Shown one piece after another: positions 15,445-22,485 of a stretch of 23,515 nucleotides of DNA. The stretch covers positions 1 through 23,515 of the forward strand of contig CAJQRT010000036.1 in NCBI GenBank assembly GCA_905612335.1, given 5' to 3'. The stretch is from an uncultured Candidatus Pelagibacter sp. GTDB taxonomy: Bacteria > Pseudomonadota > Alphaproteobacteria > Pelagibacterales > Pelagibacteraceae. The notes below the pieces were generated by a model. The model was not told the origin of the DNA and did not search any database. It saw only the letters and a list, made by a program, of their open reading frames with translations. Each line of letters opens with the position of its first letter. Positions within the stretch are counted from its first letter, which is position 1. The translations under genes were made by a program, and so were the position numbers.

Positions 15445-17229
15445 TTATTTTTTAAGTTTTAAAGCTAACCCAAGTTCTTTAAGTTGTTCTTCATTTACCT
15501 CTGATGGAGCATTCATCATTAGATCTTGTGCATTTTGATTCATTGGGAACATCGTAACCTCTCTAATATTCTTCTCATTAGCTAAAAGCATTACAATTCT
15601 ATCTATTCCTGGTGCTATACCCCCATGAGGTGGTGCACCATAACTAAGAGCATTGATCATGCCACTAAATTTCTCATCAACTTGCTCTTTTTGATAACCT
15701 GCAATTGAGAACAGTTTATACATTAGTTCAGGTACGTGATTTCTAATTGCACCAGAAGAAAGCTCAATTCCATTGCAAACAATATCATATTGGTAAGCTT
15801 TAATATTAAGAGGATTATCAAAATCAATATTTTTTATATCACCTTGAGGCATTGAAAATGGATTGTGACTAAATTCAATTTTATTAGTTACTTCATTTTT
15901 TTCAAACATTGGATAATCAACAATCCAACAAAATGCAAAAGTATTATCATCAATTAATTCTAAATCTTTAGCAATTTTATCTCTTGCTAAAGAGGTTATT
16001 TTTTCAACTTCATTTATTTTTCCACAAGCAAAGAATATACTGTCCCCTATTTCGGCTCCAGTGATTTTCATAATTTCTTCTAAAGCTTCTTTAGAGAAAA
16101 ATTTTCCTACTGGTCCTTTTGCTGAAAGGTTTTCTTCTTTTTCAATTGTAAAATAAGCAAGACCTGATGCACCCTGTTCTTTGGCCCACTTGTCAATATT
16201 ATCAAAAAAACTTCTAGGTTTATCTTTTGTATTTTTGGTAACTATACATCTTACTTTAGAGCCAGATTTTACAAGCTTTTTAAATATCTCAAACGTAACA
16301 TCGTCACGGGTAAAAATGTTTGATAAATCATAAATTATTAATGGGTTTCTTAAATCTGGTTTATCCGATCCATACTTAAGCATAGATTCCTCATATGGTA
16401 TTCTTGGAAATTTTTCATACATTAATTTTTTTGAAGAAAAATTCTTAAAAACATTGACTATTAATTTTTCAACAACTTGAAAAACGTCTTCTTGTTCAAC
16501 AAAAGACATTTCTAAATCGAGCTGATAAAATTCACCTGGACTTCTATCTGCCCTCGCATCCTCATCCCTAAAGCATGGAGCTATTTGAAAATATTTATCA
16601 AAACCAGAAACCATTATTAATTGTTTAAATTGTTGTGGTGCTTGTGGCAGTGCATAAAACTTTCCTGGATTTAATCTACTTGGTACTAAAAAATCTCTAG
16701 CTCCTTCTGGGCTTGAAGATGTAAGTATTGGTGTTTGAAACTCCAAGAAACCAAGTTTAGACATCTCACTTCTAATAAAAGAAATAACTTTTGACCTTAA
16801 GATAATATTATCATGAATCTTTTTTCTTCTTAAATCTAAGAATCTATATTTGAGTCTAATTTCTTCAGCATATTCTTGATCGCTGAAAACTGGCATTGGC
16901 AATTCTTTGCAAGCACCCAGCACCTCAAATGAATTTATATCAACTTCTATTTCACCAGTTTGTAGGTCAGTGTTAATAGTCTCTTTTGTTCTCTGAACAA
17001 CCTTACCATTTATTTTAATTACGCTTTCTAATTGTATTTTTTCTAATGATTTAAAACTATCGTTACTCTTATCTATGATGCACTGAGTCATCCCATAATT
17101 GTCTCTTAAATCTATGAATAATAAGTTTCCATGATCTCTTTTTTTGTTTATCCAGCCTGACAAAACAACATCTTTACCACTGTTGTCTTTCGTTAACTCA
17201 CTACAAGTATGTGTTCTATATTTATTCAC
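15445..17229 (-). CDS. aspS: Aspartyl-tRNA synthetase, probably non-discriminating
   Basis: 594 residues, bacterial-type class IIb AspRS. Seen: N-terminal OB anticodon domain (about 1-110) with KKRDHGN, catalytic QAPQ flipping loop (196-199), motif 2 FRDEDARADR (220-229), the GAD insert (about 300-410) and motif 3 GGIAPGIDRIVMLL near the C-terminus. His33 in RDHG matches the histidine that marks non-discriminating AspRS (H31 in Pseudomonas; Leu in E. coli), suggesting it also charges tRNA-Asn for GatCAB amidation. It starts with GTG at 17229, directly after the hda TAA, with SD GAGGA at 17238-17234. An ATG-only search would miss this start. Confidence 0.97.
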   Translation of the reverse strand: MNKYRTHTCSELTKDNSGKDVVLSGWINKKRDHGNLLFIDLRDNYGMTQCIIDKSNDSFKSLEKIQLESVIKINGKVVQRTKETINTDLQTGEIEVDINSFEVLGACKELPMPVFSDQEYAEEIRLKYRFLDLRRKKIHDNIILRSKVISFIRSEMSKLGFLEFQTPILTSSSPEGARDFLVPSRLNPGKFYALPQAPQQFKQLIMVSGFDKYFQIAPCFRDEDARADRSPGEFYQLDLEMSFVEQEDVFQVVEKLIVNVFKNFSSKKLMYEKFPRIPYEESMLKYGSDKPDLRNPLIIYDLSNIFTRDDVTFEIFKKLVKSGSKVRCIVTKNTKDKPRSFFDNIDKWAKEQGASGLAYFTIEKEENLSAKGPVGKFFSKEALEEIMKITGAEIGDSIFFACGKINEVEKITSLARDKIAKDLELIDDNTFAFCWIVDYPMFEKNEVTNKIEFSHNPFSMPQGDIKNIDFDNPLNIKAYQYDIVCNGIELSSGAIRNHVPELMYKLFSIAGYQKEQVDEKFSGMINALSYGAPPHGGIAPGIDRIVMLLANEKNIREVTMFPMNQNAQDLMMNAPSEVNEEQLKELGLALKLKK

Positions 17230-17892
17230 TTATTCCTCAAGAGCTTCATTAATAATTTTAAAATCGATTGATTTCTTTTTTTTTAAACTAATCTTGTCAA
17301 TTTTATATATGAATTCAAATATTTTGTCATACGATCTCTCAATTCTTTTAATAATAAAATCAATCAATTTTTTATCTAAAGTAATTTGTCTATCTGATAA
17401 ATTTTTTAATATCAGTGCAAACATTAGCTCATCATCAGGATTTTGAATATTCGCAAAAAGACAGTTTTTAGTTCTTGATCGAAGATCCTCTAACTTAAAA
17501 TTAATCTCAGATATCGGTTTAGTTGATGTGATTATTAAAAACTTGTTATCTTGATCTATTATATTGAAGAGAGAATAAATTAGTTTTTCATTTATATCTA
17601 AATTCAAATCTTCTAAAACTATATTTTGATAAGGTTTAATAGTATTAAGATTTTCATCATTTAGTGATTTGATATCAATCCTAATACCATTAAACTTTTT
17701 CAAAAAAATATTTACTAGGTGGGTTTTTCCTGAAAATTTTTCACCATTAATGTTCAAAAAATTTTTTTCCCATTTTGGCCATTTGTTAATCAGTTCAAAA
17801 GCATAAAAATTACTTTTTCCAACATAAAAATCATCATCTTTGAAGTTTTGTTCGTAATCAAAATCTAATAATAATTGATTTAAACTTTTCAT
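17230..17892 (-). CDS. hda: Hda/DnaA-type AAA+ ATPase
   Basis: 220 residues from ATG 17892, which overlaps the upstream TGA as ATGA; a TTG at 17904 would add four. Like Hda, it has an N-terminal clamp-binding-type peptide QLLLDF (residues 6-11; Hda of E. coli has QLSLPL) followed by a DnaA-like AAA+ domain. Walker A GEKFSGKTHL (50-59) and Walker B IVLEDL are seen, and the C-terminal lid has RSYDKIFEFIYKID. Hda with the beta clamp promotes hydrolysis of DnaA-ATP after initiation; the role here is by homology. It lacks the DnaA DNA-binding domain. Middle gene of DUF2066-hda-aspS. Confidence 0.88.
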   Translation of the reverse strand: MKSLNQLLLDFDYEQNFKDDDFYVGKSNFYAFELINKWPKWEKNFLNINGEKFSGKTHLVNIFLKKFNGIRIDIKSLNDENLNTIKPYQNIVLEDLNLDINEKLIYSLFNIIDQDNKFLIITSTKPISEINFKLEDLRSRTKNCLFANIQNPDDELMFALILKNLSDRQITLDKKLIDFIIKRIERSYDKIFEFIYKIDKISLKKKKSIDFKIINEALEE

Positions 17893-18968
17893 TTTATTGT
17901 CCAAATATTATTTTTCATTTCTAATTCAATATTTTTTTTTTTCATGTCATTTAAAAATATATTAGGTGTACCATTATAAGTAATTTTATACTGAACACTC
18001 TCACTATTAAAATTCAAGATATTAAAGTCAGACACTAGATCCATACTATCAAGCACCCGTTCCAACTCTATAATTTTTTTAGTTTTTTTTGAATTAATAG
18101 ATATTGTTATAGGAAGTTTTATTGATGTATTAATTTCATTATTTTTTTTCCATTGATCTTCATAAAATTGTTTTAAACTTTTAACAATATTAGAGAAGTT
18201 ATCCTCATTTAAAATGTCTGTTTTGGGATAGTTCTTGTTTTGAATTTTCAAAGTATTGTTTAAATTAACTTTTGAGAGTGTTCTTATGCCGTTACCTTCT
18301 TTGTATATTATCAAAATTATACTATCTTTAATATCATATTTATTAATCAAATTTGAAAAATCATAAGTTTCGATGTCTTTAGATTTTTTTTGTAATTCTA
18401 TCAAGTCCTCTAAATCTTCACTTGGTAATAAATAATCTAATAAATCATAAGAATTTTTTTGTTCATTCCATCTATCGTAAAAAATATTATTATTAAAAAG
18501 ATAAATATTATTATCTTTAGTTTCTACGAGAATAGGAAATAACAAGACCTTATTTCTTTGAGGTATTGATGGAAAAATATTCTTATTTTCTAAAAATTTA
18601 AGAATTTTTTTTTTATTAAATGTTGTTTCTAAGTTTGCAAAATACTCATTATTTACAAATTTTTCATCGCTAATGGTAAAAGAATCGATCATGCCCTTAA
18701 GTTTTTTAATTGAAATATTTTTAATCTTTTTTCTATCATCAGAGGTTGTAATCATTGAAATCAAATCAGAAAAGGAAATTTGAAATCCTTTATCTATTAC
18801 ACTATTTTTTTCAAAATTTAGTTCAAATGGAGAAGATATTTCGACGCCAGTCACCTTAAATGCATTTGCATTTGAATAAGTTGTGGAAAAAAATACTATT
18901 AATAGAGAGAATAAAATAAAATAAATATATACATTCAGTAATTTATTAAATTTATTAATTATTTGCAT
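17889..18968 (-). CDS. DUF2066 domain protein with signal peptide
   Basis: 359 residues. The N-terminal hydrophobic segment (about 13-30) followed by ANA-type small residues (about 33-36) looks like a Sec signal peptide, so export to the periplasm is likely. The rest is Lys/Asn/Ile-rich with NKVLLFPILVE and DRWNEQKNSYDLLDYLLPSEDLEDL, which I recognise as DUF2066. That family often sits upstream of hda in proteobacteria, and its function is unknown. Its TGA overlaps the hda ATG. Its ATG lies 11 bp from that of purM on the other strand, so the two 5' ends must share or overlap promoter sequence. No SD is visible. Confidence 0.75.
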   Translation of the reverse strand: MQIINKFNKLLNVYIYFILFSLLIVFFSTTYSNANAFKVTGVEISSPFELNFEKNSVIDKGFQISFSDLISMITTSDDRKKIKNISIKKLKGMIDSFTISDEKFVNNEYFANLETTFNKKKILKFLENKNIFPSIPQRNKVLLFPILVETKDNNIYLFNNNIFYDRWNEQKNSYDLLDYLLPSEDLEDLIELQKKSKDIETYDFSNLINKYDIKDSIILIIYKEGNGIRTLSKVNLNNTLKIQNKNYPKTDILNEDNFSNIVKSLKQFYEDQWKKNNEINTSIKLPITISINSKKTKKIIELERVLDSMDLVSDFNILNFNSESVQYKITYNGTPNIFLNDMKKKNIELEMKNNIWTIK

Positions 18969-18979
18969 ATATTATACTA

Positions 18980-20008
18980 ATGAAAAAAAAAAAATTTACC
19001 TATGAAAAAAGTGGTGTAAACATAAATGCTGCTGATAATTTTGTTAAATTTATATCCTCGATATCATCAAATAATAAAGGCAAAAAAAAGTTTAACAATA
19101 TTGGTGGCTTTGGCTCAATAACTAATATCCCGAAAAATCTTAAAAATCCTAAAATTGTAGCTTGCACTGATGGTGTTGGTACGAAGGTAGAGATAGCCAA
19201 TTTACTTAATAAATATGACACAATTGGTATTGATTTAGTTGCTATGAGCGTAAACGATCTCATTGTTCAAGGAGCAAGACCACTTTTATTTTTAGATTAT
19301 ATTTCTATTAATAAAATTGATTTAAAAAAATTAAAATCAATTCTTAAAGGGATAGTGAGGGGCTGCAAGATCTCTAACTGTGAATTAGTTGGTGGAGAAA
19401 CAGCAGAAATGCCAGGTACTTATGAGAAGGGTAAATTTGATATAGCAGGTTTTGCTGTAGGTTTGGTTGATGAAAAAAAAATTCTAGCAAAAAAAAATAT
19501 AAAGAAAAATGACTTGGTGTTAGCTATACCATCCAGTGGTGTTCACTCAAATGGTTATTCACTAGTTAGACATGTTCTTAAAAATAAGAAAATTAATTTA
19601 AAAAATAATTTATTTTTAAAAAAAGAGTTACTAAGACCTACAAAAATTTATGTCCAAGAAGTTTTGAATTTAATTGATAACAATCTTTTAAATGGGTGTG
19701 CAAATATTACAGGTGGTGGATTAGCAGATAATATTAAGAGAATTATTCCAGATAGATTAGTTGCTGATATAGATTTAAACAAAGTTAAAACAAAAAAAAT
19801 TTTTAAGTGGTTGAAACAAAATAATATTGACGACAAAGAAATGTTAAAAACATTCAATTGTGGAGTTGGTTTTTGTTTAATAGCTAACCCTAAAAACTTA
19901 AATAAAATTACTAAATTTTTTACAAAAGAATATAAACCCTATGTTATTGGAAAAATAACCACAGGAAAAAATAAAGTTAAACTTAGTGGTAAAATTGACT
20001 GGTCTTAA
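18980..20008 (+). CDS. purM: Phosphoribosylformylglycinamidine cyclo-ligase (AIR synthetase)
   Basis: 342 residues, normal length. Converts FGAM to AIR with ATP in de novo purine synthesis, cytosolic dimer. Seen: the ATP-binding N-terminal half with CTDGVGTKVEIA (62-73), GIDLVAMSVNDLIVQGARPL (83-102), LVGGETAEMPGTYEKG (137-151) and PSSGVHSNGYSLVR, plus a C-terminal ITGGGLADNIKR. The ATG is followed by 12 consecutive A, coding Lys 2-5. It overlaps purN by 23 nt in a different frame, so the two steps are co-translated. It diverges from DUF2066 with an 11-bp gap. Confidence 0.97.
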   Translation: MKKKKFTYEKSGVNINAADNFVKFISSISSNNKGKKKFNNIGGFGSITNIPKNLKNPKIVACTDGVGTKVEIANLLNKYDTIGIDLVAMSVNDLIVQGARPLLFLDYISINKIDLKKLKSILKGIVRGCKISNCELVGGETAEMPGTYEKGKFDIAGFAVGLVDEKKILAKKNIKKNDLVLAIPSSGVHSNGYSLVRHVLKNKKINLKNNLFLKKELLRPTKIYVQEVLNLIDNNLLNGCANITGGGLADNIKRIIPDRLVADIDLNKVKTKKIFKWLKQNNIDDKEMLKTFNCGVGFCLIANPKNLNKITKFFTKEYKPYVIGKITTGKNKVKLSGKIDWS

Positions 20009-20564
20009 AAAGATTAAAACAGCAGTTTTTATATCTGGAACTGGAAGTAATTTAAAAAATTTAATAAAATTTTCTAAAATAAAAAATTCACCTATATCTA
20101 TAAATTTAATTTTTTCGAATACTTCTAGAGCCAAAGGCTTAAGGTTTTCAAATCAATTTAATATCAAAAAATATATATCAAGCTTTAAAGACACTAAAAT
20201 ATCTGAAGCAAAAACATTAAATTTACTAAATAAGGAAGATATAAAATTTATTTGTCTTGCTGGTTTTATGAAAATTTTATCTAAAAGTTTTATTAAAAAG
20301 TTTAATGGAAAAATAATTAATATACATCCCTCTTTACTACCAAGGTACAAGGGGCTTAATACCCACATTAAAGCTATACAAAATAAAGATAAGGTAGCTG
20401 GTTGTACTGTTCATTTTGTAACAGCAAAACTTGATTCTGGAAAAATAATTCTACAAAAGGAAGTTAAAATTTCAAGAAAAGATACTCCAACCTCTTTAGC
20501 TAAAAAAGTTCTAAGACAAGAGCATAAGCTCTATCCGGCAGCTATAAAAAAAATATTTAATTAA
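19986..20564 (+). CDS. purN: Phosphoribosylglycinamide formyltransferase
   Basis: 192 residues from GTG 19986; a TTG at 19995 is the alternative, and there is no ATG near. Transfers the formyl group of 10-formyl-THF to GAR. Seen: ISGTGSNLKNLI phosphate loop (16-27), LAGFMKILS, NIHPSLLPRYKG (112-123) with catalytic N112 and H114, GCTVHFV, and D150 in AKLDSGKIILQ. Its start lies inside purM (overlap 19986-20008), and its TAA overlaps the ndk stop by 4 nt. The purM-purN order is typical. Confidence 0.95.
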   Translation: MVKLTGLKKIKTAVFISGTGSNLKNLIKFSKIKNSPISINLIFSNTSRAKGLRFSNQFNIKKYISSFKDTKISEAKTLNLLNKEDIKFICLAGFMKILSKSFIKKFNGKIINIHPSLLPRYKGLNTHIKAIQNKDKVAGCTVHFVTAKLDSGKIILQKEVKISRKDTPTSLAKKVLRQEHKLYPAAIKKIFN

Positions 20565-20971
20565 TCTTTAAAGAAAAAATCAATCTCAATTTTGGCGTTT
20601 TCAACACTATCAGAACCATGTACAGAATTTTTATCAATAGAAATTCCATATTTTTTTCTTATAGTTCCTTCTGCAGCGTCCTCTGGTTTAGTCGCTCCCA
20701 TTAATTCTCTATTTCCTAAAACTGCATTTTCTTTCTCAAGCACCATCACAACTATTGGTCCTGATGACAAATAAGTACATAAATCATTATAAAAAGGTTT
20801 GGTTTCATGAACTTTATAAAATTGTTCTGCTTCTGCTTTTGCTATCTGAATTTTTTTATCTTTAATAATTTTGAAACCTTTATTTGTAAACATTTCTTTG
20901 ATTTCATTATCTAAATTTCTTTCAACCGCATCAGGTTTAATAATTGATAGTGTTTGTTCTGTATTACTCAT
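20561..20971 (-). CDS. ndk: Nucleoside diphosphate kinase
   Basis: 136 residues, standard length. Equalises NTP/NDP pools by a phosphohistidine ping-pong mechanism. Seen: TLSIIKPDAVERN (7-19), GPIVVMVLEKENAV (71-84), GATKPEDAAEGTIRKKYG (92-109), and the catalytic H118 in NSVHGSDS. It starts at ATG 20971 with SD AGAGGA (20982-20977) five bases upstream, inside the end of pepA; the two genes overlap by 8 nt. In many alphaproteobacteria holC lies between pepA and ndk; here there is no room for it. Confidence 0.97.
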   Translation of the reverse strand: MSNTEQTLSIIKPDAVERNLDNEIKEMFTNKGFKIIKDKKIQIAKAEAEQFYKVHETKPFYNDLCTYLSSGPIVVMVLEKENAVLGNRELMGATKPEDAAEGTIRKKYGISIDKNSVHGSDSVENAKIEIDFFFKD

Positions 20972-22424
20972 AATTATCCTCTATTAGTTGGTTTAATAAT
21001 CTTACTCCATAACTAGTTGCTCCACCTGAGTTTAAAGCACCACCATATTTTGAAAATGCCATACCAGCTATGTCTAAGTGGGCCCAAGGTGTTTTATTCA
21101 AAATAAATCTTTGTAAAAACTGTGCTGCAGTTGTAGATCCTGCACCACCAACATAATTAATATTTTGCATATCTGCATTTTTTGAATCTATAAGTTTGTC
21201 AAAGTTTTTGTGCAATGGCATTCTCCATAATTTTTCTTCAACTTTGTCACCTGCTTCTAATAATTGTTTTGACAATTTATCATCGTTTGAAAATAGGCCT
21301 GCATATTCAGAGCCTAATGAAACTATAATAGCACCTGTTAAAGTTGCTAAATCAACCATAAACTTAGGTTTAAATTTTTTCTCAGTAAAGGTTAAAGCAT
21401 CAGCCAAAACCAATCTACCTTCAGCATCAGTATTTAATATTTCTATTGTCTTTCCACTATAAGATTTAACAATATCACCAGGTCTTTGTGCATTTCCACT
21501 AACCATATTTTCAACAAGTCCCACAACACCAACAACATTTATTTTTGCTTTTCTTAATGCTAAATTTTTCATTAAGCCTACTACAGTAGCAGAGCCTGCC
21601 ATATCATAAGTCATATCTTCCATAAACTTTGCAGGTTTTAATGAATAACCACCAGTGTCAAAACAAACTCCTTTTCCAACAAAAGCTAACGGGTTAGAAT
21701 TATTCTTTGCCCCATTCCACTCCATTGTTACAAGGTATGATCCTCTAATACTTCCTTGTCCTACGCCAAGTAAAGCATTCATTCCAAGTTTTTTTAATTT
21801 CTTTTCATCGTATATATTTATTTTTAATCCTAATTTTTTAAGTTTATTTATTCTTTTTGCATATTCATCTGGGTGTAAGATGTTTCCAGGTTCTGACACA
21901 AGATCTCTTGCAAAAAAACTTCCTTCTTCTAGGGCTTTAAATCTTAAATGATCTTTGGTAGATATTTTATTCTTATTACCAAAAACAATTATAGAAACAA
22001 TTTTTTTGTTTTTTTTTGATTTATAAATATTAAATTCATATGATTTTAATTTTAATCCATGAAGAAAATATCCTATAAAATTTTTTATTTTACTATTGAT
22101 GGTATCTGAATTTATAAAATAATCATTTTTATTTTTATTAAAATTGATAAACCCATGAAATTTAGCTCCTAAATTTTCTATATCATAAGTTTTTAAATCT
22201 TTTTTAATAGATATTAAAAATACTGTTTTTTTTGAATTAATTTCAAAATAAAGTAAATTTTTTTTTAAATCACTAGTTTTTAATAGGTCAGATATGTAAG
22301 AAAAGTCGGTAATTGAAATTAATTTTCTTAACCCCTCAATAGTGAAATTTTCATCAACAAATAAGATAAGATTAGCTGAAGATTTATTTAAGTTATTATT
22401 TTGATAATTGATATTAATAGACAT
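20964..22424 (-). CDS. pepA: Leucyl aminopeptidase (family M17)
   Basis: 486 residues. Cytosolic dinuclear-metal hexameric aminopeptidase; in E. coli PepA also binds DNA in Xer recombination. Seen: a variable N-terminal domain (1-165), SEPGNILHP (177-185), then metal and catalytic residues K251, D256, K263 and D274 in VGKGVCFDTGGYSLKPAKF and the following segment, and NTDAEGRLVLAD (331-342) giving D333, E335 and R337. All are as in E. coli PepA. Upstream member of pepA-ndk, diverging from lptF across 60 bp. Confidence 0.96.
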   Translation of the reverse strand: MSININYQNNNLNKSSANLILFVDENFTIEGLRKLISITDFSYISDLLKTSDLKKNLLYFEINSKKTVFLISIKKDLKTYDIENLGAKFHGFINFNKNKNDYFINSDTINSKIKNFIGYFLHGLKLKSYEFNIYKSKKNKKIVSIIVFGNKNKISTKDHLRFKALEEGSFFARDLVSEPGNILHPDEYAKRINKLKKLGLKINIYDEKKLKKLGMNALLGVGQGSIRGSYLVTMEWNGAKNNSNPLAFVGKGVCFDTGGYSLKPAKFMEDMTYDMAGSATVVGLMKNLALRKAKINVVGVVGLVENMVSGNAQRPGDIVKSYSGKTIEILNTDAEGRLVLADALTFTEKKFKPKFMVDLATLTGAIIVSLGSEYAGLFSNDDKLSKQLLEAGDKVEEKLWRMPLHKNFDKLIDSKNADMQNINYVGGAGSTTAAQFLQRFILNKTPWAHLDIAGMAFSKYGGALNSGGATSYGVRLLNQLIEDNYE

Positions 22425-22448
22425 AAATTTTAATACACTCTATACGGG

Positions 22449-22478
22449 TTGAGTGCTATATATGAGTTAAATTATCAT
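22449..22478 (+). promoter_or_regulatory. Candidate lptF promoter, possibly leaderless
   Basis: TTGAGT (22449-22454), an 18-nt spacer and TATCAT (22473-22478). Initiation would fall at or next to the lptF ATG (22485), implying a leaderless or nearly leaderless mRNA, in keeping with the lack of any SD there. The match could be chance in AT-rich DNA. Confidence 0.33.
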
Positions 22479-22485
22479 AATTCAA
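22457..22485 (-). promoter_or_regulatory. Candidate pepA-ndk promoter
   Basis: Minus-strand TTGAAT (22485-22480), a 17-nt spacer and TATATA (22462-22457) make a plausible sigma-70 promoter with a leader of about 26 nt before the pepA ATG. It overlaps the candidate lptF promoter on the other strand. Confidence 0.4.

Noticed and set aside
18971..18976. TATAAT (minus strand) as -10 box for the DUF2066 gene
   Set aside because: It lies two bases before the ATG, so initiation would fall inside the coding sequence, and no -35 match is present.
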